Shown here piece after piece: positions 1 through 8,236 of a stretch of 64,000 nt of DNA. Source of the stretch: DASYXZ01 sp035946625 (GTDB taxonomy: Bacteria > Acidobacteriota > Terriglobia > UBA7540); NCBI GenBank assembly GCA_035946625.1, contig DASYZE010000023.1:1-64000 (forward strand), written 5' to 3'. How positions within the stretch are numbered: the stretch's first letter is position 1; every line of letters begins with the position of its first letter. A program made the position numbers and the translations under genes. Under the pieces are notes generated by a model, which saw only the letters and a program-made list of their open reading frames with translations, made no database searches and was not told the DNA's origin.

Positions 1-19
1 GCAAGGCCAGCGAAAGAAC

Positions 20-85
20 AGAAACAAAACCAAGAGCAAAAACAAAAACAGAAACCAAGAACAAAACCAAAAGACAAAATCAAAA
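20..85. repeat. A/C-rich hexad-like array
   Basis: Low-complexity stretch made of roughly 6-bp words of the AAACAA / AACCAA / AACAGA kind. It has no coding potential on either strand. It ends just before two copies of a 13-bp motif and the truncated methyltransferase, so it is part of a rearranged edge. It resembles the short-period arrays of the phage block in style but not in wording. Confidence 0.6.
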
Positions 86-87
86 AA

Positions 88-126
88 GGGGACATTTTAA
101 ACGAGGTAAAAGAGGGGACATTTTAA
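88..126. repeat. Two direct copies of GGGGACATTTTAA
   Basis: The 13-mer GGGGACATTTTAA occurs at 88-100 and again at 114-126, a 26-bp spacing. Motifs of this kind are common near the ends of several IS and REP-transposase elements, but no transposase is visible here. The copies sit where the methyltransferase homology stops (about 133), so they probably mark the breakpoint that truncated that gene. Confidence 0.5.
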
Positions 127-378
127 AAGAGCTTTGACACCTCTTTCGACAGCTCTTGACAAAGCATCTTCCGCAATCCGGCTTCGCGCGGCGGTGAACA
201 GACGTCCGATGCTGGCCAAGGGATGTCCGTTCGCAAATTGAAGCACTTCCTTTTCGTCTTCACGCAGAATCTTCATGGCAAATGGGTCATGGAGGATTGA
301 GCCATGATCGAGCACCTGATGAGCAGCGCGTTGTCGGGCGATCATAAGGGCTGTGCGGCTGGGTTCATTAGGCTTCAT
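97..378 (-). pseudogene. 5' fragment of a SAM-dependent methyltransferase (PPM1/TIGR00027-like)
   Basis: The start is ATG at 378, with GGAG about 9 bases upstream; the longer frame reaching 462 has no support. The first ~80 residues carry the family's N-terminal pattern: PSRTA, an R-A-x-H stretch, a DPFA motif, then a helix ending near VERGVK. Intact members run to about 250-300 residues and place the SAM-binding GxGxD loop after this point. Here the homology ends near position 133, followed by about ten unrelated codons and a stop inside the GGGGACATTTTAA repeat zone. The SAM-binding core is missing, so the product cannot be an active methyltransferase. Family identification is fairly firm; the cause of truncation is inferred. 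Confidence 0.7.
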
Positions 379-626
379 GTTCGAGATCTCCGTTCTCTTC
401 AATAGATGATCGCACGAGACCTGATCGCACGAGTTGTCGTATGCGCGACTGGCGCCGTGCACGCTGATATCTTCCGCTCAATCAGGTACTTCCCGAATCC
501 AGTCCCAAGCAGCATGTAGCGCAGTGGGTGGCGCGGACCGTCCGTCGGCTGACGGATCCGCGTTTCTTCTAAACGTTCCGGACTCTGCGCCTTTTCACTT
601 GGCAAGAATGAAGAACCGCCTCGGCG

Positions 627-1010
627 CTACCCGCTTTGGATGGAGGGCGTTTGTATCAGCATCTCGCTCTGCTGACGGCGGGCAGGATGGTTGGGGTCGG
701 TGAATTCGAGCAATTCGATGGGCGCGCCGTTTTCAACTATGAACGCGACGCGGACGCCGTCGGATGGGCTGTTGGGAGGAATCAGGATTTCGCGGCCAGC
801 AAGCTCGGAGGCGAGATCAGCCACTTCAAACGCGACGTGCGCAACCTGCCGGACGAGATCAGGGACCGCTGCGTCCGCTTCGAAACGCATCCACTCCACG
901 CCGAATTCGCTTTTCTCGTGGCTGACGACAAAGACTTTCAGGTGTTTCAAGTGGGTCTCCCCAGGCTTCGCTTCAGTAGTGGGAATACCGATGTGATGGT
1001 ACCGACGCAT
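627..1010 (-). CDS. VOC (glyoxalase/bleomycin-resistance fold) family protein
   Basis: The start is ATG at 1010, with GGAGAG about 9 bases upstream; the further-upstream start at 1040 lacks a ribosome site. The ~127-residue product begins RRYHHIGIPT, with the early His of the first beta-alpha-beta-beta-beta unit. It ends with a GAPIELLEF strand whose Glu is the usual last metal ligand of VOC enzymes. One VOC domain of normal length. The substrate cannot be told from sequence; such proteins include lyases, dioxygenases and drug-binding proteins. It is a single gene between two disrupted regions, with no obvious operon partner. Confidence 0.75.
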   Translation of the reverse strand: MRRYHHIGIPTTEAKPGETHLKHLKVFVVSHEKSEFGVEWMRFEADAAVPDLVRQVAHVAFEVADLASELAGREILIPPNSPSDGVRVAFIVENGAPIELLEFTDPNHPARRQQSEMLIQTPSIQSG

Positions 1011-1040
1011 TGTTTTTCGCTCTCCGTGGAATGGGCACAA

Positions 1041-1353
1041 CTTCTACGCTATCGCTACCGCGTTTGAAACCGCGCCCTCGTGGCCGGACTATTGAGGCAC
1101 GAAGTCAATTCTGCTTCACTCCATCGGTTTTCTGTAGCTACGGTCCCGTAGGGTAGTGACTCATTTTCGCTTTGTAGCGCCGGGCTTCAGCCCGGCACAT
1201 CCCGAAGATGCCGACCTGAAGGTCAGCGCTGCACCAAGGTGAGTCACTAACTCCGGTAGTCGTTAGGATGGCCGGAAGGTTGGTCGAGACTTTGGAAGGC
1301 CTGGCTCGAGTTGCTTCGTGATGCGCCCGACTCGGGCTTAACAAGTCCAATGG
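1041..1353. other. Intergenic stretch holding a REP-like palindrome
   Basis: No credible gene on either strand. The only structure seen is the palindromic element at 1154-1249, described separately. Confidence 0.6.
1154..1249. repeat. REP-like palindromic element bounded by 10-bp inverted repeats
   Basis: Outer arms TAGTGACTCA (1154-1163) and TGAGTCACTA (1240-1249) are perfect inverted repeats. Inside lie a GCCGGGCTTCAGCCCGGC hairpin (about 1179-1196) and a second arm, CCGACCTGAAGGTCAGCGC (about 1211-1229). A relative of the inner part recurs at 34716-34803. This layout matches REP/BIME-type dispersed elements, which are often mobilised by RAYT (Y1) transposases; none is present in the window. 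Confidence 0.7.
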
Positions 1354-1902
<549 letters not shown>

Positions 1903-2058
1903 TCCGCAAGAGTACCGCCGATGGGGTAAGACGAGCAAGGTTAGCCCGCTTCAGTTTACTGGCAATTACCTCAACGAGTCGCATACGCCCTGAAGTCGTG
2001 GGTCAGTTATTTCCCCCCCTAAGCCGACAAATTTCTCAATTTGTGATGCCGCCAAACC

Positions 2059-2304
2059 ATGCGTTCCCGCATCGAGCCCATGCAGAAGGTCGCCCGCTCG
2101 CTTGGCCAGCATCGGGAGCTGATTCTTAACTACTTCCGGGCTCAAAAGCTGATTTCCAGTGGGGTCGCAGAGGGCCTGAACAACAGGGTTAAAGTCACCA
2201 TCAGAAAATCCCATGGCTTTCGCACCTATCGGATACTCGAACTGGCCCTCGATCATTCACTGGGCAAGATGCCTGAGCCGGTATCGACCCACGATTTCTT
2301 CTGA
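2059..2304 (+). pseudogene. ISL3-family transposase, C-terminal remnant
   Basis: 81 residues that match the tail of ISL3 DDE transposases: SSGVAEGLNN, KVTIRKSHGFRTYRILE and the terminal EPVSTHDFF block. The SSGVxEGLNN segment contains the Glu of the DDE triad. The other ~300 residues, including both catalytic Asp, are absent upstream, and no inverted repeats could be paired. It is a relic of an insertion sequence, not a functional element, and indicates past transposition near 2 kb. Confidence 0.85.
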
Positions 2305-2327
2305 CGAGTCTTAATTATTGGGGAGCG

Positions 2328-3104
2328 TCAGCGAGTCTGGGGCGTCATTTCTCCAAGGAATTTCGAAATTTCGGCTTGTACCTCGTCGAGCCTGCCGGCA
2401 AAAAAATGGTCGCCACCCTCAACCCAGTGCAATCGCTTGGGCGTGTGCAGGGTTTTAAACAGGCCTTCCACCTGGTCGCGCGTCCCGTAAATGTCGCGAT
2501 TGCCTTGCACGATGAGTTTGGGCTTGCGAACATCGAGCAGAAAACTGAAATCCATCATTCCGGCGGGCAGCCCCAATCCAACCACAGCGATAGTGCGCGG
2601 ATCGTCGGCGCCCACGGCCAGCCCCACCCAGGCGCCAAAGGAAAAACCCATCACACACACGGGCGTTTGGGGAAATCGGGTTTCGAGGTAATCGAGGGCG
2701 GCACGGGCGTCATTGCGCTCGCCTATTCCCTCCGCATATTCACCTTGGCTTTCTCCAACTCCGCGAAAATTGAATCGCAAGCATGGCAGGCCCAATTGGA
2801 CGGCGGCCTTGGCGGCGTGGAACACCACCTTGTTGTGCATCGTCCCGCCAAAAACCGGGTGCGGATGGCACACCAGCGTGGCCAGCGGTGGGTTTGTCCC
2901 CGGATCTGATTCGAGCAGGGCTTCGAGCTTGCCCGCCGGGCCCTGGATCAATGGTTTTTCTATTTTCGTACAAGCTCCAATCTTTTTTGCACGGCGGCCG
3001 GAACGGTCAAATCCCTCCGGCCTCGCATCTGCCCCCAGCCGAAACAAATAGTGTAGAATGTCGGTCAAGAGGTTGGCGATTCCCGACTCCGCAAGCGGCT
3101 GCAT
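2328..3104 (-). CDS. Alpha/beta hydrolase (dienelactone-hydrolase-like)
   Basis: 258 residues. After a poorly conserved N-terminus come TLVCHPHPVFGGTMHNKVV, the oxyanion-side loop typical of COG2945-type hydrolases, and GFSFGAWVG, a G-x-S-x-G nucleophile elbow. A late Asp in the GNRDIYG strand and the His in GGDHFF complete the catalytic triad. COG2945 proteins are cytosolic serine hydrolases of unknown substrate. The first ~45 residues (to about 2970) do not look conserved and the true start may be internal, but no better start with a ribosome site is visible. It lies convergent with the ISL3 remnant and divergent from the SH3 gene. Confidence 0.8.
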   Translation of the reverse strand: MQPLAESGIANLLTDILHYLFRLGADARPEGFDRSGRRAKKIGACTKIEKPLIQGPAGKLEALLESDPGTNPPLATLVCHPHPVFGGTMHNKVVFHAAKAAVQLGLPCLRFNFRGVGESQGEYAEGIGERNDARAALDYLETRFPQTPVCVMGFSFGAWVGLAVGADDPRTIAVVGLGLPAGMMDFSFLLDVRKPKLIVQGNRDIYGTRDQVEGLFKTLHTPKRLHWVEGGDHFFAGRLDEVQAEISKFLGEMTPQTR

Positions 3105-3139
3105 GACGGCGGGCGGGGTTCAGAATCTGTCGGAGCAAG

Positions 3140-4234
3140 TTGTTTTGCGCCTGCGGCCGCAAGGGCAGGCGCTCGATCCGACATCAAGTTGAGTCGCGAG
3201 GTGTTCCGATTAAGTTAAGAATTTTTCTGGTGATACTTCTGATCGCGGTGGCAGGGCTGGGCTGGTATTTCCTGGTCTACGCCCCGGCCCATGTCGTTCC
3301 GGCGGAAGTTGCGTACGTCCTGCCTCTCTCCGTTACCGTGGTGGATACACCGGCGCAAATCCGCCTGGATGTCACTCAACTAAGGAACGGAGATCAGGTG
3401 CAAGTGCTCAGCCGAACCCGCAACTGGGCGCATGTCCGGGTGGACGATGGGAGAACAGGTTGGCTGGAATTGAAAGACCTCATTGACTCGCAGACCTATC
3501 AGCGAGGCCGGCAGGAACTCCGCGACATGGAGAAAATTCAGCCGCAAGCGTCCGGGCACACTTCGAATGAGGTGAACCTGCGCCTGGACCCATCCCGCCA
3601 GTCAGCCCAACTGGCACTGCTTGGCCCCAACGAGCAATTGCAAATTTTTGGACGCCGCTATGTGGAGCGGGCTTCCAAAGATTCTGATTCCCCTTCCACG
3701 GATAACAATGACCAGGGGGCTTCTGCCGCCGTCCGCGAAGCTTGGTATTGGGTTCGCGCTGGCTCGCGCGGCGGCTGGGTCCTGGGCCGCTACATCACGC
3801 TTGACGTGCCTCCCGAAATCTCCCAATTTGCCCAGGATGTAAACATGGTGGCCTGGCTGGTGCTCGACAACGTTCCGGATAACGGACGCCTGGTGCCGCA
3901 GTACCTGGTGGCCGACCGCATGGAGGCGCCGCAATTTGACTTTAACCATATCCGGGTGTTTACCTGGTGGCCCAAAAATCAGGAATACGTCACGGCGTTT
4001 GTGGAGAGCAACGTCCCCGGCTTCTTCCCCATTCTTGTTTCCCGAGTGGACGACAAACCCGTTTTCCGGTTGCGCCTGGTGGACAAGAAGGGGCACCGAT
4101 ATCAAAAAATCTTCGGGATGGAGAATACGATTGTGCATCCACTGGGAAAAGTGGATGGCTGGGAAAGCCACGCCATGCCCAGCATCCCGGTGCGGCGATC
4201 CCGGCGCCGAAATTCAAACGGGCGACGCAGATGA
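3140..4234 (+). CDS. Membrane-anchored SH3-domain protein
   Basis: A single N-terminal membrane segment (about residues 25-48) is followed by an extracytoplasmic part. Residues ~58-115 form a bacterial SH3-like domain ending WAHVRVDDGRTGWLE. A second, diverged SH3-like unit ends near GGWVLGRYI (~225). The remaining ~130 residues are an unrecognised beta-rich domain. SH3b domains usually bind peptidoglycan or partner proteins, so an envelope role is inferred. The only in-frame start is TTG with GGAG just upstream. The last 18 residues are very basic, and a different frame with better codon bias runs to 4290 (see findings), so the real C-terminus may be frameshifted. It precedes the acyltransferase and may be co-transcribed. 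Confidence 0.65.
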   Translation: MFCACGRKGRRSIRHQVESRGVPIKLRIFLVILLIAVAGLGWYFLVYAPAHVVPAEVAYVLPLSVTVVDTPAQIRLDVTQLRNGDQVQVLSRTRNWAHVRVDDGRTGWLELKDLIDSQTYQRGRQELRDMEKIQPQASGHTSNEVNLRLDPSRQSAQLALLGPNEQLQIFGRRYVERASKDSDSPSTDNNDQGASAAVREAWYWVRAGSRGGWVLGRYITLDVPPEISQFAQDVNMVAWLVLDNVPDNGRLVPQYLVADRMEAPQFDFNHIRVFTWWPKNQEYVTAFVESNVPGFFPILVSRVDDKPVFRLRLVDKKGHRYQKIFGMENTIVHPLGKVDGWESHAMPSIPVRRSRRRNSNGRRR

Positions 4235-4276
4235 GGAACTCCGCGAATTTCGAGATCGTGATCGAGGAGGAGCATC

Positions 4277-5653
4277 TTGTCGGTTGGTGATCCCCTGCCG
4301 GCTCAAACTCCGCCCCCTTCGCTTGGCTACAGAATTTTCCGCGGGTTGGCGCGCGCCTGGATTTCCCTCTTCTTTAGAAAAGTTCGTATCGTCAACCCGG
4401 GGGTGCTGCCCGATGCCGGAGCCGCTCTGCTCCTCATCGGCCATCCCGCCAGTTTTATCGACGCCGTAATACTGGTCACAGCTTTTGAGCGGGAAGTCAT
4501 TTGTTTATTGGATCGGCGATTTCTGCGTGGTCCCCTGCGCGCGGCGCTGGCCCGCTTTCTCGGGATGATTCCTTTTCAAGCGGAGGGCGAAGGATTTCCG
4601 CAGGCGATGGAGCGGACGCAGGCGGTTTTGCGGAGCGGCCAGACGCTCCTCGTTTTTGCCTCCGATCAACCCACAAAGCCCGGCGACGTCGCACCATCTT
4701 TTTCCCATCCCGCCGCCATGGCGATGCAGGCCGAATCTCAAAGTTCGGGTGAGCTTTGGCTCGAGGTTTTTCCCGTCCACCTGTTTCTGCCGGTGGCACA
4801 GCTTTATTCCTGCGAGTTGCTGATCTATCTCGACGCTCCGCTGATTCCCAGAGAATACCTGGCCCGGGGCGGAAACCTGACGGAACAAGCCCGCGCGCTC
4901 GCCGCGGCGGCCGAGGAATCCTGCTGCCGCAATGCCCTCCGCCTTCAGCCGGAAGATATCAGGTTTTTTCTCTCTGACCTGGAAGAACTACTGCGCGCCG
5001 ACCTTGAAGAAAACTGGCGGACCAGGCCCAACTGGAAACAAAAGGTGGATGGCTTTACCCTCAGCCAGTTTGTGGGCGAGTGCGTCGAGCGGCTCAACTG
5101 CCTTCATCCGGGGGAGCTTGTCGCTCTGCGGGATTTGCTGGCGACGTATCGGGAAGCCCAACGCCAACGCTCCCTGGCGCAACTTCAATTGGAACAGGCC
5201 GGCCAATGGCTTCAGTCGCCCTGGCGCCGCGCCCTTTGCTGGGTGGGGAGCGTGGCGGCTTTTCCGCTGGCCGCCTACGGCCTGGTCAATCACCTGGTGC
5301 CTGCTCTCATCATGTATTTCACCGGCTTGCTTGAGAATAAAGAGACGCAGAATCAATCCGCCCGTTGGGCTGTCCGCGGCCTTATTCTCCTGGGCAGTTA
5401 TGCCCTCCAAATTCTGGTTTGCGCAAATTGGCTGGGCAGGACGGTTACCGGCTACTATGCTCCCATGCTGCCGGTCTTCGGAGTTTTGCTGTTGGGCTAT
5501 TTATGGCTGGTTTGGTACCGGACTCGCTTCCTGCTCCTTGATTTTCGTTCGGCCCGCCTTTCAGCAAAGCTCGCCCCCATGCGGCGGGAGCTGATTCGTG
5601 AACTCAACGCAGCGCGCGATGCTTATGCCGAGACGCTTGGGTTGGCGCACTGA
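4277..5653 (+). CDS. PlsC-like glycerophospholipid acyltransferase, membrane protein
   Basis: 458 residues. TTG start at 4277, six bases after a strong GAGGAGG (4264-4270). Residues ~50-160 form the acyltransferase core: GHPASFID is the catalytic His/Asp motif in the HPxSxxD form of the GPAT-like branch, and the substrate-binding loop lies near LGMIPFQAEGEG. Expected reaction: transfer of a fatty acyl group to a lysophospholipid or glycerol-phosphate. The C-terminal third has three hydrophobic segments (about 318-350, 368-390, 400-430), so it sits in the inner membrane. The gene starts a compact + strand run with the creatininase-like and OCD-like genes. The exact lipid substrate is unknown. 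Confidence 0.8.
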   Translation: MSVGDPLPAQTPPPSLGYRIFRGLARAWISLFFRKVRIVNPGVLPDAGAALLLIGHPASFIDAVILVTAFEREVICLLDRRFLRGPLRAALARFLGMIPFQAEGEGFPQAMERTQAVLRSGQTLLVFASDQPTKPGDVAPSFSHPAAMAMQAESQSSGELWLEVFPVHLFLPVAQLYSCELLIYLDAPLIPREYLARGGNLTEQARALAAAAEESCCRNALRLQPEDIRFFLSDLEELLRADLEENWRTRPNWKQKVDGFTLSQFVGECVERLNCLHPGELVALRDLLATYREAQRQRSLAQLQLEQAGQWLQSPWRRALCWVGSVAAFPLAAYGLVNHLVPALIMYFTGLLENKETQNQSARWAVRGLILLGSYALQILVCANWLGRTVTGYYAPMLPVFGVLLLGYLWLVWYRTRFLLLDFRSARLSAKLAPMRRELIRELNAARDAYAETLGLAH

Positions 5654-5693
5654 CGGCCTTCCGGAGCCCATGATCTTAATTTGATGACCTGCC

Positions 5694-6671
5694 ATGTCCG
5701 AAATTCATCCACCAGCAGCGAAGAAGCCCGGCGTCAGCCCAGGTACCGGTAAAGTCCAACGGTTGGCCGAGCTCAGTTACACTTCGCTCGATGCGCTTGA
5801 CCGCGAGCGCACCGTGGTCATTTTCACCGTCAGCCCGCTGGAAGAACACGGTCCCCACTTGCCGGTGGGCACGGACCTCTTCGAGGCCGAATTTCTTGGG
5901 GAAGAGCTGGGGAAAAGAATTCTTGAAGTCAAACCCGATTGGACGGTTCTGCTGGGTCCACCGTTGCCCTTCGGCGCTTCGGCCTTTGACCACGCCGGCA
6001 CGCTTCTGGTGCGGGCTCGCACCGTCCGCAACGCCACCCTCGATTATGGCGCCGCGCTGGCCCGCCACCGATTCCGCTACATCCTGATTACCAACGCGCA
6101 CGCGGGGCCGCGGCATGTGGTGGCCTTGGAAGAAGCGGCGGCGACGGTCACGCGGCGCTTCGGCGTGCGCATGCTTTCGCTGAGCGGGCCCATCCTCTGG
6201 AAGATTCTGCGTGGCAAGCTCACCGCCCGGCTCGAGCCTCTGCTCGGCCGGCGCCTGACGCCTTCAGAAAAGGAAGCGCTGGCCGGCGACGCGCACGCCG
6301 GCGTTTGGGAAACCTCGCTGATTTTGCGCTTCCGCCCCGAGCTCGTGGACGCGTCTTTCACCCAATTGCCCCCCATGCGATTTCTTTTGATCGACGCCCT
6401 GCGCAAAAATTATCCGTTGCGCCTGGGGAACAAGCTGGGCTATATCGGCGCTCCGTCCGCCGCCACCGCCGAGCTGGGCGAAGCCTTCCGGCGATTGCTG
6501 GTGGAGGTCGCATGGGAAGTTGCGCGGCCCGCACTCGAGGCCCATGACGAAAGCTGGCAGCAAACATCCATGCTCTACAAAATCCCCTTCTTTCGCACCG
6601 CGTTTCCGTACGTTGCCGCGGCGGCCGGAATTGCCGCGGCAGCCTTGGTTCTGATTTGGCTGTTTCACTGA
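5694..6671 (+). CDS. Creatininase/MftE-family amidohydrolase with C-terminal membrane anchor
   Basis: 325 residues. The family's metal site is visible: SPLEEHGPHLPVGTD gives the first Glu, His and Asp ligands, NAHAGPRH carries the next His, and the WETS Glu follows DAHAGV. These hydrolases cut cyclic or linear amide bonds in creatinine, peptides or formamides using two divalent metals. Unusually, the protein ends in one clear transmembrane helix (about 301-324), which tethers the enzyme to the membrane beside the acyltransferase encoded 40 bp upstream. An ornithine-cyclodeaminase-like gene follows 31 bp downstream, which suggests a shared pathway on an amine or amino-acid derivative. The substrate is not inferable. 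Confidence 0.8.
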   Translation: MSEIHPPAAKKPGVSPGTGKVQRLAELSYTSLDALDRERTVVIFTVSPLEEHGPHLPVGTDLFEAEFLGEELGKRILEVKPDWTVLLGPPLPFGASAFDHAGTLLVRARTVRNATLDYGAALARHRFRYILITNAHAGPRHVVALEEAAATVTRRFGVRMLSLSGPILWKILRGKLTARLEPLLGRRLTPSEKEALAGDAHAGVWETSLILRFRPELVDASFTQLPPMRFLLIDALRKNYPLRLGNKLGYIGAPSAATAELGEAFRRLLVEVAWEVARPALEAHDESWQQTSMLYKIPFFRTAFPYVAAAAGIAAAALVLIWLFH

Positions 6672-6702
6672 GATAACTCGGACGGACGGTGAACTAAAAA
6701 CC

Positions 6703-7665
6703 ATGACTCTTTTTCTTTCCGAAGCCGACGTGCAGGAACTGTTCCCCATGGAGCGCGCGCTCGAGCGCGTGGAGGCAAGCTTCCGCGCCCAACACCAAGG
6801 GCAGGCGGTCAACCGGCCGCGCCAGAGAATTATCCTGCCTCATTCGTCCCTGCATTACTTGGCGGCATCGCTCCCGGAAGAAAATCTGGTGGGCATGAAG
6901 ATTTACACCGTGTCGCGCCAGGCCTTCCGCTTTGTCGTGCTTCTCTTTGACGCGGAGAGCGGCGCCTATCTGGCCTTGATGGAAGCAGATCACCTGGGGC
7001 GAATTCGGACCGGGGCCGCCAGCGGCGTAGCGACCAAATTCCTCGCCCGCCCCGACGCTTCGCAGGTTGGAATGATCGGCGCCGGCCGCCAGGCGCGCAC
7101 CCAGCTCGAGGCGGTGGCGCGTGTCCGCAAACTTTCGGGAGCCAAAGTCTTCAGCCGCACTCAATCATCGCGGGAAGAATTTTGCCGGGAAATGTCGGCG
7201 AAGTTGCAATTGAATGTGGAGCCTGCGGCGAGCGCCGAAGCCGCCGTGCGCTTTGCCGACATCGTGATCACCGCCACCAGCTCGAATCAGCCCCTGGTGC
7301 GCGGCGAATGGCTGCGCCCGGGCACGCACGTGAACGCCATCGGCGCCAACATGGCCAACCGCCGCGAGCTGGATGACGCCACCCTCGAACGCGCCGCCCT
7401 GATTGCCGTGGATGATCTCGCCCAGTCGAAAGTGGAAGCGGGGGACTTGATTCAGGGATTTGCCGCCCTCCAGCGCGGCTGGGAGACTGCCCTTGAGCTT
7501 TGCCAGATCGTAGCCGGCGCGCGCCCCGGCCGCACCTCCAGCGATGACGTTACCATCTTCAAATCGTCCGGCATCGCCCTCTGGGACGTGGCGGCGGCGG
7601 GCTTCATTTACCGCCAGGCTTTGGAGAGAGGCAGGGGCAAGCCGCTGGCTCTCTTTGAAAAATAA
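6703..7665 (+). CDS. Ornithine cyclodeaminase / mu-crystallin family NAD(P) enzyme
   Basis: 320 residues, normal length. It shows the N-terminal substrate half, with LGRIRTGAASGVATKFLARP, then a Rossmann fold beginning MIGAGRQARTQLEA (G-x-G-x-x-A/G). Next come ITATSSNQPLV, the HVNAIGANM motif and a late TIFKSSGIALWDVAAA block, all family hallmarks. Members include ornithine cyclodeaminase, alanine dehydrogenase, and imine or N-acyl amino acid reductases. The family is secure but the reaction is not assigned. It is the last gene of the run that starts at 3140 or 4277, and no terminator hairpin is obvious after it. Confidence 0.85.
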   Translation: MTLFLSEADVQELFPMERALERVEASFRAQHQGQAVNRPRQRIILPHSSLHYLAASLPEENLVGMKIYTVSRQAFRFVVLLFDAESGAYLALMEADHLGRIRTGAASGVATKFLARPDASQVGMIGAGRQARTQLEAVARVRKLSGAKVFSRTQSSREEFCREMSAKLQLNVEPAASAEAAVRFADIVITATSSNQPLVRGEWLRPGTHVNAIGANMANRRELDDATLERAALIAVDDLAQSKVEAGDLIQGFAALQRGWETALELCQIVAGARPGRTSSDDVTIFKSSGIALWDVAAAGFIYRQALERGRGKPLALFEK

Positions 7666-7791
7666 TCAATGGCCCGATGCCGTCTTGGCCCCGGGCGATA
7701 AATTTAGGCGGGGCTCGCGGGCCGGACGCATGCTAAAGAATTAAGGTCTGGGAGTTAAGAATGAATTTTGCGGGGACGAAAATATTCTGAT

Positions 7792-8193
7792 TTATTTGGG
7801 CCCGGCCGGCGGTTTCGAATCCTTTGCCGGTTGAATCTCAATCTTCTTGGCGGCAATTTCGCCGCTGTCGGTGAATTCGCCCGCCGCCTTCACGTGGGCT
7901 CCCACGCGAAACTCTTTTGATGTGGCGGCGCTGCCGTCCGGGTGTTTAATCTCCGTCTTGTCGTCGTAGCGCACGTGGAAGATAATGTTCTCTTCAGTCG
8001 AAACCGTGAATTTGCCCGCTTCCACCTTGCTGATTTTCCCTTCCACGGTAAATCCTGAAACCTCGTCCTGCGCGCCAAAATACGCGGGCGGTTCGGCCGG
8101 CGCCGAGCCGGAGAAGCTGGCAAGCAGCAGCTCGGCCGCCAGGAGCGATCCCGCCCCCAATGCCGCCCACCGCGTTGTTAAAGGTTTTCGCAC
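7792..8193 (-). CDS. Exported DUF5666-type OB-fold protein
   Basis: GTG at 8193 with AAGAG upstream gives ~133 residues that begin with a basic, hydrophobic signal sequence (RKPLTTRW, then an Ala/Leu-rich core ending near SAPAEP). The longer frame to 8382 lacks a ribosome site. The mature part reads VEGKISKVEAGKFTV, followed by TEENIIFHVRYDDKTEI and FRVGAHVKAAGEF. This is the strand pattern of DUF5666, an OB-like domain often seen in periplasmic proteins of Acidobacteriota. The tail is Lys/Pro-rich. Function is unknown; an envelope location is inferred from the signal. Confidence 0.7.
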   Translation of the reverse strand: MRKPLTTRWAALGAGSLLAAELLLASFSGSAPAEPPAYFGAQDEVSGFTVEGKISKVEAGKFTVSTEENIIFHVRYDDKTEIKHPDGSAATSKEFRVGAHVKAAGEFTDSGEIAAKKIEIQPAKDSKPPAGPK

Positions 8194-8236
8194 GCTCTTA
8201 ATGATAACAGAAAAATGAATCCTTCGGAGGGGGCGG

